DNA of 64,000 nucleotides from Diphasiastrum complanatum (GCA_029204225.1 CM055102.1:1388854-1452853); one strand, 5' to 3'; shown: positions 51,481-63,200, counted from the stretch's first letter. The notes: generated by a model from the letters alone, not told the origin. Numbers and translations: made by a program.

Positions 51481-52409
51481 TCTTACCCTTCAAACATGCA
51501 TCACAAGTCATCGAACTGGTTGCATTCGAGATTCTCACCCCTATGATTGCTCCATGATGGCTTGTTTGATATAGTGACGTTGAATTCATATGGCATAGTC
51601 TCTTGTGTCATAGAGTATCTGGCGAATCATCATGAGTCTGATGCACTTGATCTGCAAGCAGGTGTACCTTCAAGTGATACGTTGCCTTTTCTTCTATCTT
51701 GAGTGATCAGTGTACTGGTACTTGATCAACAATGTTGCATGCTTTGTCTGAGAACATTGCACGCATCCTTGCATCAGCTATTCTTGCCACTGATAGCAAG
51801 TCTTGCTGCAGTGTAGGCACAAACAAAACATCTTTGAGTCATCCGTCTCTGCCATTAGTGTTGAGCCATAGTGAACCAATACCATTCACTTGATGTTTTG
51901 ATCCATCTCCAAGAATGATAAATCTTGATGGATCTACACTTCGAAAGTCAAACATGATTATCTTGATGTCACAAAGTGTGAGGTAGCTTCTGAATCAAGG
52001 ATTACATCCTGTGTGTCAGGTATTGATAATGCACACATGTCTACATAGATGTAGGCGATTGAATTTCTGTGATTCGATCTATCTTCATCCATATTTGAAC
52101 TCTCTAGCTCCTCGACATAGGATGAACTATTATTGTTCTCCTGTATGCTTTGAGCTTGTTTGTTTCTTGGGTTTCAACAGCAATCCATGGCTGTATGACC
52201 CTTCTTATGATAGTGGATACACTCGATTTTCGGGTTTAGCCAACACGAATCAACAATATGTCCTTCGCGTTTGTATTTCACGCACGTCTTCTTGTCTCCA
52301 CTCTACTGTTTTGGCTTTCGCATGTTCCTCCATTTGCCTTTGCTGGCTCCTTATGCTTGCTGATCTCGATCCTGCCTTCGATCTGACTTCCTCTTAGGCT
52401 TGAATTATT

Positions 52410-52610
52410 TCATCATAAATCATGGTCTAGATCCTACAAAGTAGGAATCACTACCAAATAGACACAACCACTCCTCTTGACTCGTGGTAACCTACTTTAG
52501 GTGTCTATGTACAAGTGGCACTTTGGCCATTCAAGTAACCAACAAACAATAATGACAAAGTGGACAATATTCTACATGGCTAGATTTGTCAATGTAGGCA
52601 ATTTCTCACA
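52410..52610 (-). repeat. Partial 3' LTR of D
   Basis: Starts TGTGAGAAATTGCC on the minus strand and matches 56746-56946 before breaking off at 52410. Confidence 0.88.
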
Positions 52611-53059
52611 CTCCTCCTCAAATCTAGCCTTGGAGATCACAATGCTTTTATCAATAACTCCAATTGAAGATCTAAGCTTGACAAATGAATCTTTAGGTAA
52701 AGGTTTAGTAAACAAATCAGCCAAGCAACTTGATGATGGCACGTGTTGGAGCTTGATCTCTTTAGCTTGCACTTTTTCCCTCACGAATTGATGAGCAATT
52801 TCGATGTGTTTGCTCCTTGCATGGAATGTAGGATTAGTTGCAAGTGATTGGGCTGATTGGTTGTCACAATAGATGATAGGGATCTCCTCCTCCATGATAT
52901 GAAGCTCCACCAATAGCCTTTTGAGCCACAAGACTCCTTGCATGTTGATGTCAAGGATTCTGTGGAAGATAGGGAGATGGTATCTTGCTTTTTGGAAAGC
53001 CATGATACTACTCCATCACATAGAAAGGTGGCAAAGGCACTTGTTGATCTTCTATCCAC
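52572..53059 (-). pseudogene. RNase H of D
   Basis: MDRRSTSAFATFLCDGVVSW, LSKKQDTISLSSTES, then after a break LKRLLVELHIMEEEIPIIYC, DNQSAQSLATNPTFHARSKH, EIAHQFVREKVQAKEI, SCLADLFTKPLPKD. It ends inside the LTR. It breaks from RT by an in-frame TAG near 53060, and one frameshift near 52960 removes the EAEY glutamate region. Confidence 0.88.
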
Positions 53060-54334
53060 TTAGTCACCTGCAAAATCCGAGTCACTATAGGCTCTTAAGC
53101 CAAGATTAGTTCCTCTATACAAAATACCAAAATTCTTAGTGAATGAAATGTATCTAAGAACTCTTTTGGCCATCTTCCAATGTGAAACTAGAGGACTTTG
53201 CATGAATTGGCTTAACTTTCCAACACTATAACTAAGATCAGGTCTAGTTATAGTTAAATAGATCAAGGAGCCAATAAGCCTTCTATATAATGTGATGTCC
53301 TAAAAGAATGCTTCATCACAACCAATAGATGCTTTTACATGTTGCTCCATTGGTGTCTCAATGCCTTTACAATTCTTCATTCCAAATCTATCTAGGATGG
53401 ATGTAGCATATTTAGATTGAAAAATGAAGCTAAAATCACATCCTCTAATAACCTCTATTCCAAGAATGAAGCTCAATAGGTCGAGATCTACCATCTTAAA
53501 CTCTTTTGCTAAAGCAATTTTTACATCTCTAATTTCATCTAGATCATTACCACTCAAGATAATGTCATCTACATACAAAAAAAGAATAATGATCATGCCA
53601 TCATGAAAACTTGTATACAATGATGGATCATAGGCACTCATTACAAATTTGATGGAAATGAGAAAAGAGTTTAGCCTAGAGTACCATGCTCTAGGTGCTT
53701 GCTTGAGCCCATAAAGGCTCTTCTTCAAAAAACACACCTTTCCTTCATGCTTTGCCTTGATGAAGCCCTCGGGTTGCCTCATGTAGATCTCTTCCTCCAG
53801 ATAACCATTGAGGAATGCATTTGTGAAGTCAAGTTGGAATAGCTCCAAACTGAAGGTTGTAGCAAGACTAATGATCAACCTGATAGTAACAAGCTTAGCC
53901 ACAGGAGCAAAAGTCTCATTATAATCAATGCCTTTGGTTTGTTAAAAGCCTTTGGCAACAAGCCTAGCTTTATGCTTGCTTATTGATCCATCTTGATTAT
54001 ACTTCAATCTAAACACCCACTTGCAATCAAGAGGTTTCTTCCCTTGAGGAAGATCCACAAGATCCCAAGTATGATTCTCAATAAGAGCATCATACTCTAC
54101 TTGCATAGCATCCATCCAACTTTTAGACTTACAAGCATCTTCATAGCATGTTGGCTCATCTAACATTGAAGGAAGAAAGGTGTAAGATGTGAAAGATGAT
54201 GAGCCTTCCCTTTGATCACCTTGACCATCATAGGTGAGCCTCAATGGCTCGGATCTTGCCCTTGCTGCATGCTTCACATCTCTTCCCACACTTTGACAAA
54301 TGCTTGGGGAGTCCAACTGCAAGCTCCTTTGCAA
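53060..54334 (-). pseudogene. RT of D
   Basis: Pre-RT LRLTYDGQGDQ and CYEDACKSKSWMDAMQ, then LDCKWVFRLKYNQDGSISKH, a stop near 53940, TIRLIISLATTFSLELFQLD, TNAFLNGYLEEEIYMRQPEG, LYGLKQAPRAWYSRLN, and catalytic FLYVDDIILSGNDLDEI (YVDD 53564-53575). Then LSFILGIEVIRG, a stop near 53300 and MIYLTITRPDLSYSVGKLS. Catalytic residues are preserved; two or three stops disable it. Confidence 0.88.
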
Positions 54335-54609
54335 CCATAGATTCCATGGCTTTGTAGTTGGGGTGGCCCAACCTTTTGTGCCACAGTTCCACTCTCCACT
54401 GCAATATTAGCATCAAGCTTAAACAATCTACCTTGCTTAAAGCCTTTGGCTATACATTCATCATTTCTAAGGATGGAACAAACTCCATGCTTAAATTGTA
54501 GATCTAGGCCATTATCCATTAACTGGCCAACACTAAGCAAATTTTTGGTTAACTTAGGAACATAAAGAACATTATCAAGATTCATCCTTTTGGATGATCC
54601 CACATACAA
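54228..54609 (-). pseudogene. Gag-pre-integrase of D joined to pre-RT, integrase core missing
   Basis: NLDNVLYVPKLTKNLLSVGQ, LMDNGLDLQFKHG, then VELWHKRLGHPNYKAMESM and KCGKRCEACSKGKIR. Near 54259 the sequence passes straight into the ARSEPLRLTYDGQG pre-RT block. About 1 kb holding HSD, TFIDD, RSDNGGEY and NGVAERKNR is absent. Confidence 0.85.
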
Positions 54610-54620
54610 GGGTATTCCAC

Positions 54621-55639
54621 TTATCTTACATTCTTGACTACTTGCAGTATAGATTGATCTATGTAAGTCTTGTAAGAAAGTAAGGTGGAGAATATGTCCT
54701 TTTGGTATGTCATGTGGGAACTTACCCCACTATCAATCCACCAAGAATCATTGGTGTTGCTCTTGGATGATGGTGGTTTGTTGGAAACCATCAAGGATGA
54801 CTCTTCATCCTCCTCCTCCTCCTGATATGCAATGTTGCTTTGTTTGCTCTCTTGTGCCTTCTTCTTCTTGAGACATTTTGATGCAAAATGTCCTTTCTTT
54901 CCACAGAAAAAACATTTGTACTTGGACTTGTCTTTCATCTTGCCCTTTGAGCTTGAAGCCTCATTCTCCTCCTTGGTCTCCTTGAAGTGCTTCTTCTTGC
55001 TTTTGAATGAGAAATCAGCTTTCTCATCACCATCCTGCAGAGAAATAGCATTCATTCTTGCATTGGTATGCAACATCCTACACTCTTCAGCTACTAATAC
55101 ACTGTGTAGCTTTTCTATAGTAGGCAAAGTGTCTTGGATTGCAAAGCTTTGGACCAAATTTGTAAAGCCACTCCCTAGACTATTGAGGACAATCTGAACA
55201 AGCTCACTATCTTGAATCTTCTCTCCAATGGAAGCTAACTCCCTATTGAGAGACTTGATTCTTAGCACATAATCTTGTGCACTCTCATCACTCCTCTTCA
55301 TGCTTTGTAGAATCTGATTCCTAAGCATGAGAACCCTCGAAGTGTTACTAGACTCATAGAGAGATTTTAAAGATTCCCAAGCCTCTTTAGCACTCTTACA
55401 TGATGATACTTCCCTTAAAAAATCATTGCTTACATCTTAATACAGTGAAGTGCAAGCCTAGACCTCTTCTTGTATCTCACTAATTCATGTGCTCCTAGAG
55501 GTTCATCTTCATCATCTATTAGAAACTCATAAAGATCCTGGAGCACCATTACTGACTCCATTCTCACTTTCCAAATAGCATAATTGGTAGAATTTAACCT
55601 CTCACTAGCTTCTAGAAGGTAGGCTCCCACTGATCCCAT
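54621..55639 (-). pseudogene. gag: Gag and protease of D
   Basis: ATG at 55639: MGSVGAYLLEASERLNSTNY, IWKVRMESVMVLQDLYEFL, LALHCIKM, then a break near 55430 and LRNQILQSMKRSDESAQDYV, SFAIQDTLPTIEKLHSVLVA, a Lys/Glu-rich linker, CFFCGKKGHFASKCLKKK and protease WWIDSGVSSHMTYQ (Val for Ala after DSG). It ends at a frame break near 54650. Confidence 0.88.
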
Positions 55640-56243
55640 CTTACTAGCAAGATTCTACACACAAGATATAGATTTGTTTGGACCTGAAACTCACAAAGGT
55701 TTCTAACTTGAAGTGTTTCACTCAAATGTTGACTTCTAATCCAACAGATGGATTTGTAATCACAGTTCTATCACTCTCTCACAAAGCTGGAATGAAGATA
55801 AGATGAGATGAAAACTACACTCAAGCAAATCTTGCCAATCTTGGCTATTCTTGGACAAAAATTGACTCTATCTCTCTCATTCACTTTGATGTACTTTCAA
55901 GACCTGGTTTCCACTTTAAGAAGGTCCGAAATCAGCCTAGATTAATTAGTTTTCATGAAACAAATTCAAAACTAATCAATGGCAAGTGATCTTGGTAGGA
56001 TTTGCACTTACATCAAACTGACACCAGATGAATTTTCTATGATCCAATGAATATGGGTTATTAAATGCTGGTTCAGAGATGCCCACATGTGTGAACAGTA
56101 TGGATTTTAATCCTAAAAAATTTTGGGATCAAATCCCCTCACCAAAACCTGGATACCAGCTCACCCTTCCAATACTAGCTTTTTGCACCAAAACCTGCTA
56201 AAACTGGATTAGATTCAAACACAGATCAATGGCCTTGTACTTG

Positions 56244-56255
56244 GCTCTGATACCA
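56244..56255 (-). promoter_or_regulatory. Primer-binding site of D
   Basis: TGGTATCAGAGC on the minus strand, abutting the LTR. Confidence 0.95.
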
Positions 56256-56946
56256 TGTGAAAAGTATAGTACTAAGGACCATAAATGGATCTTTGAATGA
56301 TCCACAAGGTGATTGTATGCTTGTTAAACAATCTATCAGATACTAGTCATCAGAAAACAAGATCTAGTTTAGCAGCTTGATAGGAAACAAGTAGAGACAA
56401 TCAAAGCATTGATCAAATAGTATAATCCAACTCCATGCGTGTGTAAATAAGTCTGTAGTACGGCCTGTAGACAGTGTTTACAAAGTGCCAAAGATGGGTT
56501 TCATTTGAAATCAAGAGTAATCACCATACAATGAGAGGAAACTCGAGTTTCTCCTTGAGGCTCCAAAAAGTTTCTATCTTCTCACTATGGAGAATGGGAA
56601 TACATAGTAAAACACACTTCCTTTGCAAAGTTAGGTGAAAATCCAGCATGTAATAAGGAAGTAGACTCCACTTTCTTGCCCTAATGTGAAAACCCTAGCC
56701 TAGATCCAAGAGTCATGCTTGGTAGGTGCATGGTAGGTACAAATCTCATCATAAATCATGGTCTAGATCCTACAAAGTAGGAATCACTACCAAATAGACA
56801 CAGCCACTCCTCTTGACTCGTTGTAACCTACTTTAGGTGTCTATGTACAAGTGGCACTTTGGCCATTCAAGTAACCAACAAACAATATTGACAAAATGTA
56901 CAATATTCTACATGGCTAGATTTGTCAATGTAGGCAAATTTTCACA
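56256..56946 (-). repeat. D 5' LTR (691 bp)
   Basis: Starts TGTGAAAATTTGCC and ends CTATACTTTTCACA on the minus strand. A near-complete second copy in opposite orientation is at 31570-32244, with the same flank beyond it. Confidence 0.92.
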
Positions 56947-58028
56947 TTAATCACACACTTTTTGGTATTTTGATAGCTACATTCTACATCCTAAGACTCC
57001 TTTCGTTGTCCAACTCCAAACAATTGTGTTCAAATACTCCCATCGCTTAGGATCTCTTTTGTTGCAGCGCCAGTACTTATTCCAACAATCACTATATACC
57101 TCAGCATCAGATGCACCTTTTCTTTGTGAGATGCCCAATATTGTACCTTCACTTTCATGTAGTTTGTGGACGTTCTATTTGTTAAAATTGGCAAAAGCTA
57201 ACTTGATCATATCTTGTGAATACCATTATGAGTAGTACATATCATCATAAGACATGTGTGGAGCCTGTTCCCACGTGTGAAATAAATGCATTTATCATTT
57301 AGATGAGTCATATAGGTTGTACATACCATTTCATTTGAGATCTAATGGCTAAAATGGCCAAAATCTAGTTTTCTAGCTATATGCCACTTGGGATAATTTT
57401 ATTGGTAGGAAAAGTTATTTCACATGGATAGGAGTGATCTCACACGTTCCAAGGACTGCTCACATGTGTGAAAACATCAGTAGTAGTTGAGATCCAACTT
57501 GTAGTAGATATTTGTGCAAGTCCCTATAAATTAGAAAAATTGTCTAAAATCAAGGGAGGTGGCTATAAGTTAGGAAGCTTGGTCCATGTGCCATATGGAT
57601 GATTATTGGTGGATCCTTTGATGAGTAGGCACTCTCACACGTGCCAAATCAGCTGAGTAAGCATCAGCTCTTGTGTATATATGGTGTCTCATTTGGCCAT
57701 AATTGACAAAAAAGCTAAATCTTGGTTTTGGTGCATTTCTTGAGTAATCGCTCCATTTGTCTTGTGATTTTGTGCTTCTAATGGTTTCTAAGCTTAGTGT
57801 ACTTCATTATTTTTTGTTATTCCGTACTCTGACAGGTATTCACATGTGTGAAACCATCAAGTACAAGTTTTGATCATATTTGATTGTTCTTGTTAGATTT
57901 GTTGATTTAGATTTGATCTAGTGCTATCTAATCTTGTGTAGATTGGTAGATCAATCTAATCTAACACCCAATCACACTTGTGGATCTGATTTGGATCCAT
58001 TCTTGGTCCTTTTTGCTGTACTTTTAAA
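56947..58028 (+). repeat. LTR-like sequence ending at a primer site
   Basis: 57715-56947 is repeated inverted at 30813-31569. The right part (57716-58028) ends TGTACTTTTAAA, close to the D LTR end TATACTTTTCACA, then a primer site. It has TTCACATGTGTGAA at 57839-57852. The left boundary is hidden by the D insertion. Confidence 0.6.
57839..57852. promoter_or_regulatory. CACATGTGTG variant palindrome
   Basis: TTCACATGTGTGAA, as at 36867-36880. Confidence 0.35.
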
Positions 58029-58040
58029 TGGTATCAGAGC
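58029..58040 (+). promoter_or_regulatory. Primer-binding site
   Basis: TGGTATCAGAGC, initiator-Met type, marking a plus-strand copia whose coding part is absent. Confidence 0.88.
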
Positions 58041-58710
58041 CAAGTACAAGTGCATTTACAGCATTGATCTAAACTATACCCAAATTGGCAGGTTTTTTGG
58101 AAACAAGCTAATATTGAGGTAGCGAGGTTGAATGGATAGCTAGAACCATCATATTTGTACCAAATCTTGCCGTGGGCTGCAGGTGTACTTTACACATGTG
58201 TGGGGTCGTACAAGACTTGTTTTGGATAGTAAAATTCAGATTGGTGCATTTTGAGTTTCATACACCCGATTTTGAGTCAATTTAGTGCATTTTTCAAGCT
58301 TTCATTTGCATTATTTCTATTCCATTGATTTGTTCTTGGTTTAGATCAATTATATAGATGGATTAAGGCTTTTTTACAGTACATTGAAGTTGATTCTCTG
58401 ATTTTTTGAGTGTACATTGAAGTTGAGAGAGAAAGAGTGCTATGAACCAAAGATTAAGGAGTGATTTGCAAGGGGAGTGATTGAAATCCATTATACCTTC
58501 ATTCTAGATTTGTTCAAGAGTGAAAGGGCTGAGTCTTAAAGCATCTAAATGCTAGAAGACACTCTTGGATCAGTCCTCCAAGTGAAATCTTAGTGAATCT
58601 CTAAAGCACAAACACTCATAAAGGCAAAATCTACCAATATAAGGTGATAATAATTGTTGGCAAGTACTAGGAGAAAAATTTGAGATCCAAATCACATTGT
58701 TCACCCCTAA
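58041..58710 (+). other. Copia leader without gag
   Basis: 670 bp of leader-like AT-rich sequence without ORF. Copia homology is lost before 58711, where the minus-strand gene remnant begins. Confidence 0.5.
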
Positions 58711-60957
58711 TCAAGTGTGTGAGTGTGTTTTTTGGCTTGAATTAAAGTCATAAAGGTGAGTGAGGCATATGTGTTGTGGTTGATCCAAAATTTCCAAGAG
58801 ATCCTTCCTTTGTAGAGGGCAAGTTGTTGAAGCCACATTTTTGCTATGCTCAATGGTTTCACATTGCAGTTGTGTATACTTATTATCTTCTTTTTTGACC
58901 TCCATATGGTAATCCAACGCCACTCTTGAAGTTAAAGCTGTAAACATATTTCTTGATGACGATGTTTTATCTGCAAGCAACAAGTCTCCATAAACATGCT
59001 TGTCTTTTCTCTCCAAATTTTGTAAACACATTGCTAGAGAGCCCAATGTAAAATTGGGATCCCCTGGCCAAAGACCCATTGAAAAGTGTCCATATCCATT
59101 TTGACCATGTCCATGTGTTATCATTCCTGTCAATGATATCGGTAATTGCATCGCATGGCCCAATGATTTTGGTATAGGCTGCAATCATGGTATGGATGTC
59201 TTTTGTTGATCCATCTTATCATGAATAATGCACAAATACTTATTTGGATGTAGTTCTGAGTACAATCTCCAACCATAATAAACATTCCTACAACTCATTT
59301 GTTGAAGCATGTGCATTCTTTTTTTCATGAGATATTTTGCATGCTCCACTCGATTTCTAGTACATTCTAGCTGCAATTTAATTGATGTGCAAATATCACA
59401 CTTTGAAAATGTGCTTGCCTTTGAAAGACTAACAGTTTTGAATGTTGTATGCCATAGTCTATGAAATGTAGACTTTGACATTCTTTTATATCCCAATTCA
59501 TTCAAAGTAATATTAACCTCATGCAAAATATCGATTTGCTTATACATTGTTGGGAGAACAAGTTGTGGCTCTTGTGCTCCATCAAAAAATGATGTGCGGC
59601 TTTTATGTGGCATTCTTTCTACATCGCCTTTCCCATTTCGACGTGATCTTATGCTTTTCTGATGATGCCTTTATTTCCATGCATTGGAAATTGGACTTCC
59701 AAGGTCTAAAGACCATCTGGATCGGATATACTTCGTCTGATAACACCTACAAGTTGTACGACTAACAATTAGCAAAATCCAAAGAAAGCATGAGAGATGG
59801 AGGAGGAAAGAAGAAGAGCAAGGACATTCATCAATCCATTTCTATTGTCCCTTCCATGTATTGTTGCTTGTATCTATAAAAAGTAGTCTTTGGAATGCCA
59901 TGTATAATGTACCAAGCAATGCAACAAATATCTTTTCCATCAAAAGTTAACTTTAGTTGCTTTCCTTTTTCTTCATCACGCCAAGCCATAGTCAAGTTAT
60001 CATAGACACGTGTCACGCGTTGACTATGACTTTGTCCCCAATGTTATACTCTGAGTTGCATAATCTTCTCTCGATCTACCATTTGACAACATTTTTTCTC
60101 ACAACAATCAATGGTGGCCACATGTTGAACAGCCTCTTGTGCACATTTATGGGAGTGGCGAACATGAAATTTGTCTTGAGGCTTCCTTATTATCATTTTA
60201 TACTTCCTTTTACTAGCCACACATTGATTTAGGATATCCTCCATATGGTGTCCACGATCATCGCCATTGTTGTTTTCCTCTTGAGCTTCACATTGAATGC
60301 AATCATTGTCATCAACATGAGCATTTCTTTCAATGATTTTCAATGGAGTGCCATCTTCAAAAGTGAGTTGTTTTGTTGGCCAACTAATCAAATTCACATT
60401 TGCAAGATTTGAGTTGCCAATGCTAGATGGAAAATTGGTATGCCCAATAATAAACTCTAAAACCACCCCTAAGTTCCCATCCCCAAGCTCCTTGAAGTTG
60501 ATAGGCTCATAGGGATAAACTAACAAAACCAAACCCATACCCCATTTATCACCTTGTGCTGACCATATTATAACTCTCTTCTCGATTAAATCTTCATGCT
60601 ACCATGGTCTACCTGTGGCATATCCTCATGCAGATTTTGAGCACCTTGATAAGGTTCTTCAACAAGCCTCTTCACCATTGTTTTTTTCCATATAACGATA
60701 CTGCCAACTGCCTCTTCCATTGTTGATGCACCCATTGTAGGAAATGGAAGATGAAGATCATCTGTGTAGCTTTCTGATACACTAATGGACAAACATTTTG
60801 TCCCTATTAGACCTCTGTGACATAGCATTGTAGGATCAATTGAAAAAACCTTTCCTTTTCCTACTATCAGGCTTCTGTTCAAAAGTATGATATCATCGCC
60901 AGAGCTCCACATTTTTGTTATGAAACCTGCCAAAGAAAGTTGCAAACAACATGCCAA
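58711..60957 (-). pseudogene. Broken gene of an uncharacterised, probably element-derived family (MDQQKT family)
   Basis: Blocks on the minus strand: 60957-60586 (DDIILLNRSLIVGKGKV, HLPFPTMGAS, MEEAVGSIVIWKK), resembling the DUF8039-type domain near plant transposon ORFs. 60538-60044 ends in a Cys cluster (DCCEKKCCQ) and KIMQLRV. 60016-59831 has VYDNLTMAWRDEEKGK and a helix-turn-helix-like WYIIHGIPKTTFYRYKQQ. 59613-59185 has STFHRLWHTTFKTVSLSKAS, CDICTSIKLQLE, YYGWRLYSELHPNKYLCIIH and DKMDQQKTSIP. 59184-58711 continues in frame after one TGA with LPISLTGMITHGHGQNGYGH and DPNFTLGSLA. From memory this domain order occurs in multicopy proteins of mosses, algae and diatoms and looks transposase-like; the reaction is unknown. 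It is disabled by TAA, TGA and at least one frameshift near 60560. Confidence 0.55.
59686..59763 (+). mobile_element. Copia integrase chip inside the previous gene
   Basis: The plus strand reads KLDFQGLKTIWIGYTSSDNT then YKLYD, matching the copia integrase C-terminal block (KLDPRSxKCIFVGYS...AYRLYD). It separates two conserved blocks of the minus-strand gene, so it is probably a filler insertion. Confidence 0.45.
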
Positions 60958-62389
60958 TATGGATTTGTGAGATTGGTACTATTGATACCAAGTTTTTAAA
61001 ATAGTTATTGAAGTAATATTGAGCACCAAAGGGAAGCAAAGATTTCTTGTCATGTTATACAACCCCTAAAAATACGAGTGCGCTCAAAAAACTTGCATTA
61101 GGAGTATTACTTACATGCACTAGGGACATGGTAATCCTAATGCACACTAAGAACTTCATAAAGTCCATCGTGGCACTAGGATGCTCATGAGATCACTTGT
61201 GTGCAGTATAGAATCAATGCCAGTTGGAGCACTAGACTACTCTTGTAAGATTTAGATGAGTTCTTTATAGCTCGTGGGAGAAAAATAGAATTTTCAAGAT
61301 CTCATAGAAAATGCAAAACAACATTTGAGCTTTTGGGGAAAACAACTTGCACATGAGAGAGCTTCAAAACACTAGAGAGGTGGAAATCTAATTAAAAAAA
61401 AGGAAATGAGAAGAGTAAGAATTCCATGGTAATAAAAGGAACCACCAAATGGTAGCTAAAATCTCATGAACCTATTAGAGGACAATGCAGATCTCATTGG
61501 TACATCAAGGGACATTATGGAGCTTAGGCAGCTATTGTGGATCTCATGAAAATATGTGATGTCCTGGAAAGAATATAGAGCACCAAAGAGTAAATAGTAG
61601 CATTGGATAGTAGTAGATATATTACAATTTCTCATGCATCTTGGATCCTAAAAATCTTTTGGGTGTCATAAAGAGTTCATGGAGGAAGTAGCTATGCCAA
61701 GTTTTGATAATCAGCGCAATAGTTCTTAGCAAAATCGAGGCCTGATGCCCGCCACACTAGTAGGAGGCTTCATTTCTACTCAAGGAATGAAGGAACATAC
61801 CCATTCCTTAGGAACTGAATGCTCATTCCCATGGAACATATCTCCATACTTTTGAGTTCTTCAAACTTGGATTCTAGTGAAGAAAGTATTCTCTTTGCTG
61901 GCAGATGCATTCTCAAGTTAGACATACATATCAAAGGTGCTTCACTATAGAATTACCATTTCTTTTTTGTTCAAATCACATACATTCCTATGTGAAATTA
62001 CCCTTTCTTTTTTGTTCAAATCACAAGAAAGTGGGCACATGTTTGTTTGAATCACAAGATAGTGGGCACATTTTTGTTCACCATTTATAGATCGACGCAC
62101 CTATTTTGGCCTCACTCCTTGATCACATCGTCAATTTTGGTTTGCCTTTGTCATGGTGTAGCAATATCATCCATCCAATCAAGAGTGGCGACCCCATGAA
62201 ACTTGGTAACTAGTGCATCACCATTACGATTGGGCACATTGTGGCTAAGCTTTATGGTATCATACTTTAGACAATGGTTACTGGTGAGTAAGACACAAAG
62301 ATCACATGCCTTGGGTCGGGCCAATTTCATGGCACAACATTCCACCACTGAAAATGTGTTCACACTTGGCTATCATTAAGAAGGCCAGG
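60958..62389. other. No gene recognised
   Basis: AT-rich spacer. A local duplication lies at 61953-61980 and 61998-62025 (TTACC(A/C)TTTCTTTTTTG then TTCAAATCACA), followed by a second pair with AGTGGGCACAT near 62030 and 62060. Confidence 0.5.
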
Positions 62390-63200
62390 TCTACACATGA
62401 GAGATCTCATTGTTGTTTTCTATATTTCCAAAAGCTTTTGGCTTGGTTTGGCGAGAAATCCATCAACCGGAATGGTGATCTTGGCTTCAGGCTTGGTGAT
62501 ATAGTCATTCCATTCTAGTTTATGCTAACAATGTGGCATTAATTTCTCCTTTGAGTGAGGGGTCACAACAACATTTGGATATGTTACAGGTGTTTGGAGA
62601 TATCTTTGGTTTGATTGTGCATACCGAGAGAATCCAGATTATGGTTTTTAATAACTCCAGGATCTTTATGTGTTGATGGGTGCTTACTCTAGGCAGACAA
62701 TCACTAGAGGTGGTATCCTCTTGTACCAATTTGGGGACATCCTTCATTGGGCCAATTTTCAAAATGAGATAGGCCACCACAATTAGATTGCAAAAGGATC
62801 ATGCTTCTTGGTTAGTCTTATGGACTTTAGCATTGCCTCCAGTTTACTTTGGTTCAATTACAAGTTTGTGGAGACTAGTCACTTCTAATCCTCACAATGT
62901 CATGAGCAAGCTTTGCCTTTTATGCACGTTGGCGGAGGTGGAGTCATTTCTTGTTTAGATGACTTGTTTATTAAGAGATCATAGTATTCTACCATTGTCT
63001 TTTCCATGCTTCTCTAGCCACACTTTGCTCACTGATTTCAGATGTAGACCCTAGATGTGTGACCCTAATGCTATGCAAGGTGTTACTGCATTGTAGAGAT
63101 ATGTGTTAGAGAATATGAACACCAAGATCCCCTAGACACGGAGTACCTCCTTCTTGAGGAGATGCTCTAGAGAAGACCTTGAAGCTAAGACATTGTTTCC
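62390..63200 (+). pseudogene. LINE (non-LTR) reverse transcriptase remnant
   Basis: After a frameshift near 62515 the plus strand reads VYANNVALISPLSEGSQQHL then DMLQVFGDIFGLIVHTERIQ and IMVFNN, the catalytic region of plant LINE RT (LLYADDVVLL ... LQxHLDxLQxFCxxxGLxVNxxKTKxMVF). The catalytic YADD has become YANN. Downstream, SCTNLGTSFIGP, LQKDHASWLVLWTLALPPVY and RRCSREDLEAKTLFPY follow the thumb and C-terminal region with stops. Upstream GEKSINRNGDLGFRLGDIVI is the preceding block. It is old and inactive. Confidence 0.7.

Larger units (their letters stand above)
50261..52405 (-). pseudogene. Old copia remnant, family F: gag end, protease, integrase
   Basis: On the minus strand from 52405: gag zinc knuckle CIHYHKKGHTAMDC near 52175-52215, a protease-flank region, Gag-pre-integrase CDACLKGKMSHTSF (51470-51510), integrase FNVISVGGLKYYITFIDDY (duplicated, see 51184-51480), PQHNGVAERKNRTLTEAARC (about 50925-50985) and integrase C-terminus IRIFGYAAYAHVS, then EKAEQGYLVGC (50340-50400). 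Many stops. RT and RNase H are absent. It is more diverged than the other copia families here, so presumably older. Confidence 0.8.
52410..56946 (-). mobile_element. Copia element D, integrase core deleted, 3' LTR truncated
   Basis: Full 5' LTR (56256-56946), primer site, leader, gag, protease, Gag-pre-integrase, then directly pre-RT, RT, RNase H and the first 200 bp of the 3' LTR (52410-52610). The 3' LTR is cut at 52410 where family F sequence begins. Non-autonomous. Confidence 0.9.
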
